A stretch of DNA of 64,000 nt from Mangifera indica (lineage: Eukaryota; Streptophyta; Magnoliopsida; Sapindales; Anacardiaceae): the NCBI RefSeq assembly GCF_011075055.1, contig NW_025401135.1:62001-126000 (forward strand), written 5' to 3'. A program made the translations under genes and the position numbers. The notes under the pieces are model-generated. The model did not search any database, was not told where the DNA came from, and worked only from the letters and a program-made list of their open reading frames with translations. Below are positions 1 to 13,140 of this stretch, one piece after another. Numbering within the stretch: position 1 is the stretch's first letter; every line of letters starts with the position of its first letter.

Positions 1-245
1 ATTAACTATTAATGACTACTGCAATTACAAATTGTATTTTTTATTTTTATGGATTAAAGATTATTTCAAGGAATAAAGAAATAAAATAATGAAAAAAAGT
101 ATGATGATATGATGATAATTGCTATGTGTAATGCCCAGATAGCAACTGAAATTTGTGAGAAAAAAAGGGGTGTCAAAATTAGTCATTTTTTCCTATTATT
201 AAGATAACAGAAATTTATTTTAGTTTGATTTTAATTTTTCATAAA

Positions 246-418
246 TGAATAATATTATAAGTACATATTTTTAGTACATAATTTAGATACATAGATAATT
301 TATTATCATATAATTAAATATTATTTTATTTTTAATTTAAAATCATTTAATTATATGATATTTTATCATTCATATACTCAAATTATAATAAAAATTATGT
401 ATGTATGATTTTATTGTT
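246..418. repeat. AT-rich palindromic MITE-like repeat, copy 1
   Basis: The copy shares the core found elsewhere in the window (an ATAATTAAATATTATTTTAT-like block, an AAATTAAA-type centre, then ATTTAATTATATGAT) and has inverted outer arms around GTACATA and TATGTATG. Other copies lie near 13141, 39672, 45475, 45770, 46692, 48797, 53628 and 55030. The repeated architecture suggests a small non-autonomous transposon; the superfamily is not determined. Confidence 0.5.
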
Positions 419-640
419 TTCATAATTACTATTAATTAATTTTAATTGAAATTGTTTGAGGAGGTCTTCTTGTGATTTACCCTAACAAAAGAGTAGAAAT
501 AAAGTCTATTTTTCCATCCATAAGTCAAAGTAAACATCAATTTTAACAATTATAAAGTATTTTGTCACTTTATAAAATATAATATAATTAATGTCATCTA
601 CAACTTTAATAGTATAAAATAAATTAATTTTCATCCTAAA

Positions 641-645
<5 letters not shown>

Positions 646-672
<27 letters not shown>
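646..672. repeat. (AT)n microsatellite followed by poly-T
   Basis: A run of alternating TA dinucleotides is followed immediately by a T-rich tract to about 685. It is a simple sequence repeat with no coding content. Confidence 0.85.
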
Positions 673-680
<8 letters not shown>

Positions 681-1216
681 TTTTCTTTCGGTTTTTTTTT
701 TTAATTTAAATTGGGAAATTGACAAAACATGGTTTCCTAAAAATCACACTTCTTTCCCACTATTGACCCCACCTACAATGACCCATCCTCCTCGATTAAC
801 CTTGAAGATGACTGATGAAAAGGAGGCGCCTTGTGACTAGTAAATAAACTTAGTGAAGAACATGTCAAGATTCCAATGGTGGTGCCCATACTAACACCAT
901 AACCAAAATTATGAGCAGTCTTGTTACGAGTCCTTTGATATAACTACTACAACTGCTAGCCCTTTGAGACATTAAAGATTGTAGATAAGCCATGCGTCAA
1001 TGTTTCTTTGGATAATCAGGAAATGTCCCAAATGTGAAGATTAGTTTATGACGAAGACTACAATCGATCATCGTCGGTTAATTGGAAATTATTGAAAGAG
1101 TGTTTGGATTGAAGTTTTGTTCAAGTTTATTGCTAACGACAGTTTCATAATTTAGTTAAAAATGACAAAATATATTTCAAATTAAAAAGGTCAAAAAAGT
1201 CATTTCATCATTGCTC

Positions 1217-1235
1217 GGGTGGGTGGGTGGGTGGG
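1217..1235 (+). other. Potential G-quadruplex motif
   Basis: Five GGG blocks are separated by single T residues in otherwise AT-rich DNA. Four blocks with one-base loops are enough for a very stable G-quadruplex in vitro. It lies about 730 bases before the pyrimidine-rich stretch that I take as the start of transcription of the DUF630/632 gene. A regulatory role is inference only. Confidence 0.7.
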
Positions 1236-1957
1236 ATGTAGTCCTTCCTTCAACCTTTTGTAAAAAGAAATGTCCTATAATATAGGGATAGAGAGCGGTT
1301 GACAAGTCCCCTAAATTAATAGTGCCCATAGAAAGAAGGATTGTTTCATCTCAACTTCAATTCAAACCAACCAAAAGTGCTTCACTTCTTTTTCAACTTG
1401 TAATATTCCTCTAAAAGCTATTAGCCTGGACTGGACAAAAGAAATAAAAGAAAATAAATGAGCTAAAGTTGATTCGACAGATTAACGGTAGAAAGCTATC
1501 ATATGCTTTGTGAAATATGATATGGGAAATGCCAGGTATAGTTTTAAAGATATATGAACAGGACAAAGATTTTAGAATCTTTTCACCTGTTCGTGTCGCC
1601 ATGCAACAGCCTGTAACATATACTACGGGGTAATGGTAAGATTTTAGAATCGTTGATTCAAGTAAGCTTACGAAGTTGGTAAGCGAAGCCACGTGGTGAT
1701 GGCGGCAAAAGTTGACAAGCCGTCCAAAGTTTTTTTTCCAACTCAGTTATAATTATCATCAAACTGTAGATAAAAAATTTCAAAACTTTTTCATCGTTTT
1801 GAAGAGGAAGAGAAAGCGTTACAGTCACAGAGTTACAGTTAATGAAATAAGAAATGAAAAAGAAGATGGGACCCACCTCTGCAAAGTGAACGCAAGATGT
1901 GTGCAGTTTTTGCAATTACCCTTTTGCATGAAAGTTGCCATTAGCTCTTTAGATTCG

Positions 1958-3561
1958 CCTCATCTCTCCTCTTTTCTCTTCTTACCTTTTTATTTATTAA
2001 ACGACTCTCTCTGAAATCCAAACTGATCAGGTGCGTTGATTTCATAATTTCTCTTTACTTATTTTAATTGGGTTTGATTCAGTTTTTTCCTTTTGCTTTT
2101 GATTGATTAGTAAGATGGAGTTTTAGAATTTTCTTTCAATTGTTTGTGAATCTTATTGTTTTATGTTCATTTTTCTTTTCCAGCAGCTAGCTTCTGGCCT
2201 TCAAATTTTGGTGTAACTTTACCTCACTCAACCAAATTCCCTTTCTTTTCAGGTGGGTCTTTTTCTTTTACGTCTCTAACTACAGGAAACAATAGAATTT
2301 GGTTTTATGGTTTTGGCTTTGAGATTCATTACTTATTTTTACGGCTTTAATTCTTTAATGAAACTATATTGTTATTTGTTTGCTTTGTATGCATTATGAA
2401 ATATTAAAGATTTTGGAAATTATTTTGATGATTCTTGCTCTTTGGCTTATTATCAAACACCATCTAGTAACGTGATTAAAGTGTTGCATATGGGTTTTAA
2501 GCTATATAATTTTTAAGTCTGTCCTATTAAAAATTCAGTGAGTTGGAAACTGTTGTTAAGAGCCAGATTTCACAGATACTTCAGGACTTGGGACTAATGT
2601 CTGTGCCAAGTTAAACAACAGTTCAAAGAAAGAGTAGTGGTTGCATAGGCCTTGATTTCCTTAAGTGCTCAATGCCTATTATATGCCCCCATGTTAATGG
2701 CGCTAAACAAATTTCTAATGGAACTTTCACAGCTTGTGAGTTGGTTCTTACAGAAACCTAGTAACACATGATTGTAAATACACAGTTAGGTCGTTTTATA
2801 CCACTAGTACTTTAAACACATGTAGACTTGTGTCCTCGATTCTAACTTTTGAGAGTTTACTTATTTATGTCTGTCCTGTCTAACTGATTTCACTGTTTGG
2901 TTGTGTAATTGGTTTATTAGAATTATGAATGGATGCTTTCTTTACACTGCCTTCTTCTGCCAGATTAATTAATGAAATTTTCTGGTTGAATGCTTTCCTA
3001 ACTTTGATGTGAAAACAAGGAGGATGTGACCTCACTAATAAAAATTTTATTGTTGCTTCTCAAATCCTTATTTTTTTTAATTTTAAATAACTTTAATTGT
3101 TATTTGTATGAAAACTTTATTATTATCATTTATATATTTCTAATTAATGAATCTGGGACCAGAATATTCTTTGTTTTTAAATTTCCCTACATTTCATCAT
3201 TCATGTTTCAATTTGACCTTCTCGGAGTACATTAACTTGGGTGTTTTGAAATGTTGGCCTGTGCTGTATTTGACTGAAATGTTTGCTATTTTTTGGAGGA
3301 TCCAATAAGAAACACATGTTTTGAACTGTTTGCTGTCATCATTTATAGATTTCTTGTTATAAGTGGATGATTTATGTTTGGCAATATTTTTGGTATTTCA
3401 CAAAATGAATTGTTTTCTGTACATGATAATTCCATTTTGCAAATAGTACTGAGATTCTCAAACTTTAATGTGTAGTTATCCATTTTATTTGACGTTGATG
3501 CATTTCCAGGGAAAGTTTAATTCCTGTTTGGTTATACAGAGTGATACCTGACATATAAAAA
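1958..3561 (+). promoter_or_regulatory. Probable 5' UTR and leader intron of the DUF630/632 gene
   Basis: A pyrimidine-rich stretch at 1958-1990 resembles a plant Y-patch and 5' UTR. A good donor (CAG|GTGCGT) follows at about 2030 and a plausible acceptor (ATACAG) lies at about 3540, 22 bases before the ATG at 3562. This suggests a 1.5-kb intron in the leader. A second possible leader exon, bounded by TTTTCCAG (about 2183) and TTTTCAG|GTGGGT (about 2252), is also visible. Everything here is inferred from splice-like signals; no transcript evidence is available. Confidence 0.4.
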
Positions 3562-6500
3562 ATGGGGGCTTCCAGCTCTCGGGTAGAAGAAGATAAGGCC
3601 CTATGGCTATGTCGTGAAAGGAAGAAGTTTGTTAGACAAGCGCTTGATGGCAGGTGCTCGTTGGCAGCTGCTCATATTGAATATGTTCACTCTCTGAGAA
3701 ATGCTGGAACTGCTCTGAGGAAGTTTGTTGAACCTGAAGGTCCAATTGAATCTTCTTTGTACACTTTCACTGATGCAACTCCAGAGCCAGTTGCTTTGAC
3801 CGAGGAGTCTCTTTCCCATTTCTCATTCTCATCTCCAACCATTTCCCAACAGGTAGATGTAACTGAAAACCTTTGTCCATCTCCTGCTCCTCATACCTCA
3901 AGTCAATTTCAGGCAAGTCACATGAAATTTAGTGGAATATCATCCAAAAAGGTTGAAGAAGAACCTCCTTCGCTTGATATTGGAACGGTAACAACATCGA
4001 GCACTCCAGAAAATAGCAAACCTCATGGCACTGAAAACGAAGAATCTTCACTATTTGAAAAATCGTCTATCCCCACAGAAACTCCACCATGGGATTACTT
4101 TGGACCTCGCCATCCGATTGACCAGCAATTTTCTTTTAAAAAAGAGAAAGGGATGAAGCAAGGGTTTGAAAATGTTGATGATTTAAGAAAGCTCAGGGAA
4201 GAGGAGGGAATTCCTGAGCTGGAAGATGAAGAGGGAAATGCTTCTTTTAGTGGAAGGGAAGAGTCCCTAGATTCAGAGGATGAATTTGATGAGCCGTCTG
4301 CAGACACGCTAGTTAGATCTTTTGAAAATTTTAACCAGCTCCATGATCATAATGCGGCTGGTGCTTCACCTACCATGCCATTTGGTAGTGTAGCTTCTGA
4401 AAGTGAGTTCATGAATGGTGAAAAATGCAACTCTCCTGATTTATCACCAGTGAGAGCCACTTCCTCTAGAGCTTCCCTTTCATCTAACACAAAGAAAACA
4501 CCAGTGAAGGAAGATTGTATTGAAAATAAGGTTAACCCTAAGGACCTCCTTTCGATCATGAAAGATATTGAATATCTCTTTATTAAAGCTGCTGACTCTG
4601 GGAAGGAAGTTCCAAGGATGCTTGAAGCAAACAAGTTGCATTTCCGTCCAATGTTACAGGCAAATGAAAGTATGCACATTGTCTTTCAATTACTGTTAGT
4701 GAAAATTTTATATTAATTCCTGTTTTCGTTCCACTTTATGTATTAGTCATGATGGTTTAACTTAGGTGCTTTAAAATGTTATCATGTACAGTAATTGACT
4801 GAAAAGTTTCTATTTTTTGGAGGATCCATAAGAAATGCATGTTTTTTCCAATTTGTGGAAGGCCATATCAGATTATTGATTGGGATATTTCTCCTTTTAC
4901 CTGAGTTGGTATATAATTTTAATAAAAAGAAAATTTGTTGTTTGCAGGTGGTTCAATGGCATTTACATTCTTCAAAGCTTGTTTCTCATGTGGGGAAGAA
5001 CATAGTGAAGTTGAAGAAGGTAGGTCTCCTTATCTCTGCTCTTGTCAATGACATAATAGAATTTTAAATAAAGTATAAGAAAATTATTCTTCCATGACAC
5101 CAATTATGATGGTTAAGGAGTTGAACTAATTTTTGAGAATATTTATCACATCAATGATTTAATTAGACTAAAATTTGATCCTTGGAGTTCTTTGGTTGTG
5201 TATATCTGGCTAATGTTTGGAGTTGTTGATAAAATTCTTCATAGACTTGGACATCATTGAATTTAATATTTTTCAGTGTCTGTCTAAAGATGAAATTCTA
5301 GTTTAGTAACAATTGACAAGAAATGTCTTCTTACTAAAAGTTTCTTTTCTTTACCTGTTGAAGCCAATGCTACATCTGTTGACAATCAATTTGGTACAAA
5401 ATGAAGATTGTGTTCAATCGTTCAAAAAATTCTTCATTTAAGTTGATTTGATCATTGTTCAACATACCAGAATTCTCGCAGAAGTTGGGTTCCACAAATC
5501 ACAGAGAAAATCTTGGTTTATAAATCAAGGAAAAGGCATCAAATGAACAAAACTAGAAATTTGTTAGGGATGTATACTCACTAGGATTATTTTTGCACAT
5601 TGGTTTTGTGCTTCACTAGAACTGTAGTTCACACACACTGATCTTAGCTTGTCAAAACAACCTGATTGGGACCGCTTTGAGTCCTCTTTTGACCATAGAA
5701 TACCGAACTATGCACCTACCTTTTGCTTTCCAATCAGCCATAGTGCTCCTTTCATTCACTTAGCCAAGAACTACCACTTGGCTCACTTGTACAAGACCTC
5801 CAGCCGTACTCATTTTTGGCTCGCTTAGCCCTGGCTAAAATGGAAGATTCATTTTGCCTCTATAGCAAAGAGATATAGTTTACTAGCTTGCTTGGTCAAA
5901 TTTAGGGATGGCAACAGAGAGGGGATATCAATCCCCGTCCTCGGCCTGTCCCCGTTATTCGGATAATAAGAATCCCCATCCCCTCCCCACGAAGGAAAAT
6001 CCTCTCCCCGTCCCCGTGGGGAAAAATCCCCTCTCCATACCCGTAAATATAAATTTTAATTCCTTCCTATATTTCAATAAATAAAATAAATCATACTTTT
6101 CCAAAATATCACTTGTTACAAGAGCTACAAAATATTCATTGTTATTTTAGTTCAAATACAAAGTTTTCACAAAATTCAACAATATGCAATAATCAATCTC
6201 TTCATTAGTAGCTCTTCATATTGATATCATCATTAATTCTTCATGTTGATACAAATCAATATTTTAAAAACTAACCTGCAATAATAAATTTTAAAAGCAA
6301 AATTAATTTAAAAACAGCTTACATAGGAAATACTAATGAATTTGTAATTAAAAATATTAAACTAATTAAAATACACTAAAAATTATTATATTAATATATT
6401 AGATTTAGGGGGAGGGGACGGGACGGGACGGGGACATATGTATCCCTGTCTTTAGCCTGTCCTCGATTACGGGGATTTTTTTCATCTCCATCCCCGCCCC

Positions 6501-9500
6501 TTTCTCCGTTTTCATCGGGGAATCCCCTCTCCGTTGTGGTCGGAGCCCCTAAAGTCGGGTCCAAATTGTCATCCCTAGTTAAATTTCAATTTTTGTTGTT
6601 TTCATATTGGCTGAATACCAAAAACCAGAGAAAACATTTCTCGTGGAAATTATTGCATGTGTATCATGTGATAGCCTGAAATTTTAAGCGTATTTAGGAC
6701 AAAAGATAGTGCTTAAGTTTTAAGTAACATTCCACCTCGCAATTTATATGCATTTTAATTGATGGGCTTGTAATGAAAAAGCATAATTGTGAAGAAAAAT
6801 AAAATTTCAATTTTCAAACGCTCAACATAGTTTTAAATAACATTTCACCTTGCAATTTATTTGCATTTTAATTGATGGGCTTGTAATAAAAAAAAATAAT
6901 GGTAAAAAAAAAAAAAATTGCCTTGGTATTGAGGAAAAATAGTAATATAGGATATTAGGTTTTAATTAGAAATATTATTAAGAATATATTACCAATTGGG
7001 AATATTAAAGTTGATTAAGAATTAGCATTTAAATCAAATAATATTTCTAAGTTCAATTGGGGTTAGATTTGTAATTATATAAATATAGAGTTTTGGGGAG
7101 AATTGAGGAGAGCATTTTAAGAATTTATGGTTAGCTTTACATTTAGAGAGGCTAGGAAGCACAAACATGGAAATACTGAAATGCACACTGTAACAGACAT
7201 GGTGAAACAATATTTTGAAAAATATAGGAAACAAAAACAGGAGGGAAACACATAAATATAAAAATGAGGTTTATTTGTAAATATTAACTTTTAATATATA
7301 TTTTTTCATAAAATAATTCAAACAAATATTACATTTTACTATAAGGTTATAGTAAAAAAAAAAAAGTGTTATTAAAAGATAAATAAGATGAAAAAAACTT
7401 CCAAATCAACATTCAACTATCTAATAGTACAAAAATAAGAATCAATGGTCATAAATAACAAAATAAGAATCAAAATATTATCCTTAAAAGGTTCCCTAAC
7501 ACTCCCGCTGTCAAGAGAATCTGAGAACTTAAAATAGAGATGAGTAAAATCGTAAAAACCCTTGATTACTTAATCAATTACTGAAAGAAGATACCCTTTA
7601 TGTGATTGATTTTTTTTTTCTAAGAAATGAATAGAAAGAAGTAAAAAGATTGCTGATTTAGACTATTGATAACTAACGGAAAAAACTTGGATATGTCATA
7701 GAACTTGAAAGTGAAGAGATTGAATTGAAGCACTTAGGTTAGTAATATCTAATATGTTGTGTTTTATTTTATTTTTTAATTAGAAGAAACATGTTTCTAG
7801 ACTAGAAACGAGGTTTGGAATTTTTTTTGTTTGCGGAAACTGCCCTGACATGTTTTGGAGTGTTTCCATTTTCGAAACGTTTCAAAAACCTGAAAACCAT
7901 ACCCATCCAATGTCTTCATGCATCATAGCCATGAGGCGGAGCACTACTGTAATCTCTTGGTGGAGCGTCGAAGATATTAATTTTTTTAATTGTAATCTTT
8001 TTCCTTCTGTCAATAAAATACTCAGATTATTCAATTCAAATTTCAATCAGTCCCAATTTAGTCACAATTACAGTCTTGGTTCGCAACGCACTCAACACAG
8101 TTGCTTACATGTAACAGATTGAGCATATGATCTCTTGGATGAATTTGATTTGATGTTAAATGACTACTAAACCCTAAATGTTTAAGCTTAGAGGTTAGGT
8201 CAAAAATGTCATGCATCTTTCTTATTCTTGATTTTTCTACCTTGATCACTAAACATCTATTTTAACTCCTTTCTTAGAGCCTGCGCAAAATTCCATAAAA
8301 TACTTAACTTGGCATAGGACGGAATCATCTCGATCATCTTCATCTAAGACTCCTCTGGGTTTGAATTCAAAAGACGAGGTAGAGGACCTTACCAGTGATG
8401 TTTTTGATAGTATTCACATGATCTCAAGCAGTCATGCCTCAACCTTGGATAGACTATATGCATGGGAGAGGAAGCTTTATGATGAAGTAAAGGTATTATC
8501 AATTTCTCTAAATAGTTTTAGTTTTTGATTATGTAACTTACTAGTTCAATCAACTAGATTCTAAGTTGTACATTGTATAAGAACCATATAAAATTATTTG
8601 GAAGTGTGGGAAACAAATATAGGTACTTTGTTAATCGAATTTCAGAATAGTAGAAAAAGTTTAGTTAAATATCGGAGAAAAGTTTGGCCTATAAATTAGT
8701 TTGTAAATTTATTTTTTGACTGAATTGTTTCTATATTACAACTTAAATAACATATCCATTTCTATATTCTTTTGACAATACTTGCTTTCAAAATTTAAGA
8801 CTGTTTTTCTTCTCTCTTTTTTTTTTTTGGGGTAACAAACAATATGCTCCTCTCTTATGCTGTCCTTTCCCAAGCTCAAAGAATATATTTGTTATCAATT
8901 CTCAACAGATGACATGATTGAATGCGTCCTTGTAAATGTAATTGACTTTCTAAATGCTCTGATATCCAGGCTTGTGAGATGGTCAGAAGAGTTTATGAGT
9001 CAAAGTGTAAAACATTAAGACAACTGGAATCAAAGGGAGAAAGTCCTGCTAGAATTGATAAGACCCGTGCTTTTGTTAAAGATTTACACTCAAGAATCAG
9101 AGTTGCAATCCACAGAATTGAGTCAATATCAAGGAGGATTGAAGAACTACGGGACACAGAGCTCCAGCTGCAACTTGAGGAGCTGATTGGAGGGTATGTG
9201 TTTGATATAATTGTTTTCTTAATTTCTCCTTAATTTCATGTCACATAGCTTCCAATTGGGATCTATATATTGTGGATACTACAAAAATGTATGCCTCTTG
9301 CTGGACTTATAGTCTCAAGAAACATGGTGTGTTTATAAGCCCACGAATTTATTTTATAATGGCTTGAATGTCTTCCTTTTATGTGAGTTAGATGGATTTG
9401 GCTGTCACAGACTAAACTTTGCTTATCTGTTTCGCAGAAGATTATTGGTCATACTTTGAAAGTCCTGATGTTTTTGCTTATATATTTCTCACAGATTTTG

Positions 9501-12139
9501 TCATACTTTAGTGCCGATGTCTTAAATTTTTTCTTAAATGAATGCTGTTTTGGGTGGTTTTTCAAGTCATGAAAGGATGTTCTCATGAACTTATAAACTG
9601 CTAAAAAGGCAGTACCTCTGATTAAACATTTGAAAATGGTCTGATACTGACTAATACATACATACATATATTGTGTAAAAATATCAGGTGCTTTCTTCAA
9701 ACATAGATGGAAAACCTCTTATGCATGCATCAACATTGTATACCGGTAAATGAATTCTTTCTATTTTCAGAACCGGGTCAAGATCAAAGCTTCTGTCCAA
9801 AATTTAATTCGATGTATTTATATGTATGTAGCGCTTTAATCTTTATGTATATGTCTATCTATAGTGAATCCTATAAGGGGGATACATACATACATACAAA
9901 CATATATTGTATAAAAATATCAGGTGCTTTCTTCAAATATAGATGGAAAAGCTCCTATGCATGCATAAACATTGTATATGGGTAGATGAATTCTTTCTAT
10001 TTTCAGAAACAGGTCAAGATCAAAGCTTTTGTCCGAAATTTAATTTGATGTATTTATATGTATGTAGCAATCTAATTTATATGTATATATCTATCTATAG
10101 TGAATCCTATAAAGGGGATCTCCCTGTTTTATTCTAACATAAATTCATTGATTTGGTAATAGAACTTGGTGCTGCATCTTATAAATTTCAATGTAAATTT
10201 ATTGACCTCCCTTGAGGTTGAGGCTAATGACAGGGTTGCTGATTGGGTTTAAAATAGGTAGAGACCTTTTCTATGGTCTACAGAGGAGGGTTTTGATAAC
10301 TTTCATGAAACTTTATGGGTGGTCTGTAATGATTTTCAAAACTGAAGGGACCTGTACTAGCCAAACTTCAGAGGTCAATGAAATATTCTTGTCTTCATTG
10401 AGCTTGAATTGTCTTAATCTTCAGGAACATGTCCCACTAGTTGACACTTTTTTTTTTTAAGTCTTGTATTAATTTCATTGTTTCATGGATATTATTTTTA
10501 TAAAATTTACCTATTTGGTCCTCCTTAAAATTTTATCCTTAACTAGCGGTCAAAATGAGAACTAGATAATGGAAATTCTAGTTTTTGGTTTATCTCATCA
10601 ACAGTTGAATGAGATTGATGTCTGATGCAGTAATAGGCTGTTGTCAGGTTTGCTTCTAAGGATTACCGAGACTGAAAGTATAACTCGCCGTGTGTCTTTT
10701 CAGTTTGTTTTTTTCTCTTTTTCCTTTTCTCTGCTGCTTTCTCCTCAGGATAAGAGGCTTCTGGATCTTTCCCTCTATGCACCATTTTCCTATGCTTTCT
10801 GTAATTACTTTTTCTTTTTCACTTTTTCATGCTTGATATATCTCTAGGTGGCATTTTTTATTTTGGACTTATCTATGATTAAATCTAAATTTGACTGAAA
10901 CATAAATAGGCTTGTATATATAAATTTGGATGATATGTATAGTTTTATTTTCTCATGTCTGGAAATAAGTATCAAGTTTGCTATTCTAAAAGAGAAGTGT
11001 TTGAAAATTAACATTTTGATGTATTAGTTTGTTTACTTAATTAGAAAGAATTCTAATTATGATAATAACTTTAAAAAAATAAACTATTTTTATTATAGTT
11101 GTGGTGTTGGGTGAAGGTGGTCATGTTGTATACGATGGTGGTGGTGAAGATTATGAGCTAATTTTGGGATATATTTTGATGAAATAGAATTTCCTTTTTT
11201 TCATTCAACTGCAAATTCTTAGAAAAGAGTGTATTTTAAGTAAAATAGAAATTATCCAAAATAAATATTAGGTTAAATACACACTCCAGACACAAGGAAC
11301 ATGTAGGATTTCTTTTTCTTTTCCCCTTGTTATAAATTTTTTTTGTGAGGATGCAATTGCCACATTGGGTTCTCAATTCTTTACTTGAAAATTTAATCGT
11401 TTCCACTTTTTACATTCATTCCAGGTTAAGTCAGATGTGGGAAGCTATGTATGAATGTCACAAGCTTCAGTACCAAATTATCTCGGTAGCTTTCAACAAT
11501 GGCAACAATAAAATCTCAATACAGTCAGATTCACAACGGCAAATTACTATTGATTTAGAATTTGAACTAAGCTCTCTGTCTTCTAGTTTTACAAAGTGGA
11601 TTAGTGCTCAGAAATCTTATCTTCAGGCTATAAAGGATTGGCTTTACAAATGTGTATATCTTCCTCAAAAATATTCCAAGAGAAAAAGACAACGGCGATA
11701 CCCCGCTTTGCGAGACTCTGGTCCTCCAATATATGCCACTTGTGATGTCTGGTTGGAAAACCTGGATGAATTGCATCCTGAGCATGTCACTGATTCTATC
11801 AAGAATTTAGCGACACAAATAATTCGCTCCCAGCCACATCAAGAAAAGAATCAAGGGAGAAGTGCCACCCGTCTTTCAACAACCTGGAATGCTGATAATG
11901 CCAGTACTCCTGCAATCACTATAACGACAGATGAAGCTTCAGAGGATTGGATTTCTGGTTTTGACCGTTTTCAATCATGCCTGGTGGATTTTATTGGTCA
12001 GCTGAACAACTTTTCTAAGGATTCTGTAGATAAGTATGCAAAACTTTTGCAAGCCATCAAAGATGCTAAGAATAAGTACACTGGGATGATTAACAGAGAT
12101 GCTAAGAGTAATGCTGATCTGGTACGTAGTAATTGCTAA
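3562..12139 (+). CDS. DUF630/DUF632 domain protein (NRG2-like family), five coding exons
   Basis: Coding exons by phase and GT-AG: 3562-4669, 4948-5019, 8278-8492, 8970-9193 and 11425-12139, giving 777 residues. The protein starts MGASSSR, with Gly2 and Ser6 fitting N-myristoylation, and residues 1-60 match DUF630. The middle is Ser-rich and acidic (about 205-245). From about residue 327 (KDLLSIMKDIEYLFIKAADS) onward it matches DUF632, with the family signatures STLDRLYAWERKLYDEVK and YESKCKTLRQLESKG. Family members are plant-specific; NRG2 acts in nitrate signalling, but this paralogue's role is unknown. Exon 2 has only 72 bases and encodes a KACFSCGEE segment. The introns are large and carry a hAT-type MITE and duplications. 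The end is uncertain: the stop at 12137-12139 lies six codons past a GTACGT donor, so one more exon is possible. Confidence 0.88.
5903..6577. mobile_element. Non-autonomous hAT-type element (MITE) in intron 2 of the DUF630/632 gene
   Basis: The left end TAGGGATGGCAA and the right end TTGTCATCCCTA are inverted repeats matching at 11 of 12 positions. They are flanked by an 8-bp target duplication that matches at 7 of 8 positions (GTCAAATT at 5895-5902, GTTAAATT at 6578-6585). An 8-bp duplication with TAGGGATG ends is typical of hAT-type MITEs in plants. Both subterminal zones are rich in CCCC and GGGG blocks, the centre is AT-rich, and there is no transposase. Confidence 0.8.
6718..6895. repeat. 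Local direct duplication in intron 2
   Basis: About 60 bases around GCAATTTATATGCATTTTAA (from about 6727) recur from about 6840 with a few changes, spaced about 113 bases. It ends in poly-A-like tracts. There is no coding content. Confidence 0.6.
9655..10119. repeat. 236-bp tandem duplication in intron 4
   Basis: Two adjacent copies, about 9655-9882 and 9883-10119, share the blocks ATATCAGGTGCTTTCTTCAA (9681 and 9917) and CTATCTATAGTGAATCCTAT with scattered substitutions. The copies begin with CATA repeats. The ORFs crossing this block are shadows: the flanking exons splice in phase across it. Confidence 0.8.
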
Positions 12140-13134
12140 TTGCTGTCAGAATCTTAAATTTTCAACTCTTGAATGAGTTGCAAATGGGGAAGGAAGAATT
12201 ACACATACTTTAAAATTTCTTTGCTGCTACTTGAAATACAGAAGCATTTTCAGGTCCCAGATAAATGGCAATAATTTGTTTCTAAAATTCTCTAAGAGGA
12301 AGGAATAAAGGTTGGAGGTTTTCTTTTTATGTTAAATGGAGGGTAAAATAAAAGGAGGTGAAAATTAATTAGTATGGAGATGTTACAAAGGGTGGGGATG
12401 AGGTGTGTAATAAATGTAACAGGATCTGTGTAAATTTAGCAAATAGAAAGTAGCATGGATTTCCAATGCTCATCTCTTGTTTCATAATGTTTGTTGTAAT
12501 CCCCTTAAAGCAACTCAATTTATGCATTATTTACTGTGTTTTACCCTCTCTTTAATTTATTAACCAATTTCCTTTAGATTTTATTAAATCTTTCCTCTGG
12601 GTTTAATTTGTATTAGTAATCATACTTAATCATCATAGTCTTTGAAATTATAGTCAAATATTATGAGAAAGATTCAAGGGTTTTTAATAAGTAAAATTAA
12701 GGGTTAGGGTTTTCCTTGAGAAATGCAGATTTAGGGGGAAAAAAACACAAAAATAAAATATGGGTATGTACGTAATGCAATGCTGACCCCTTGGTAATTT
12801 TATTTTATGTTAAAACTTCATCATAACTAGAGAGAATTAAACAATTGAGGCTATCTAAACAAACAATAATACTAAAAAGGGTAAGCTTGTCGTACCGAAG
12901 GATTTGATCCAAAAACATTTTTCCACCTTAATAGCATAAATAACATATTTTCACCTAAAATGAAACTTTGTATTAAGGTATAATTGGTAAATTTATTATG
13001 CCAAAAAAGTTGTATAATTTGAGAGATTGGGGATTTTTAAAATCAAAAAGTTATATTTGAATTATTATTGTATGTCAAAACAAAAGATCAAAAAAGTTTG
13101 AAAAGGACAATCGGAAATTCAGAAGATTAATAAA
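12140..13134. other. Intergenic, downstream of the DUF630/632 gene
   Basis: This probably holds the 3' UTR and polyadenylation region of the upstream gene (an AATAAA-like signal at about 12302). An alternative terminal exon, 12242-12274, is possible: ATACAG acceptor, phase-compatible, ten codons, then TAA. Nothing else is recognised. Confidence 0.5.
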
Positions 13135-13140
13135 ACAATA

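Larger units (their letters stand above)
1..1950. other. Intergenic DNA upstream of the DUF630/632 gene
   Basis: No coding region is recognised. The stretch is AT-rich and holds an AT-rich palindromic repeat (about 246-418), an (AT)n tract followed by poly-T (about 646-685), and a run of five GGG blocks (1217-1235), each listed separately. Bases 700-1100 are less AT-rich but show no recognisable gene. The distal promoter of the downstream gene probably lies in the last few hundred bases. Confidence 0.6.

Noticed and set aside
4670..5067. Read-through end of exon 1 (to 4716) and the 90-codon ORF over exon 2 as coding
   Set aside because: Both are out of phase with the conserved protein. GT-AG splicing at 4669/4948 and 5019/8278 restores the family sequence.
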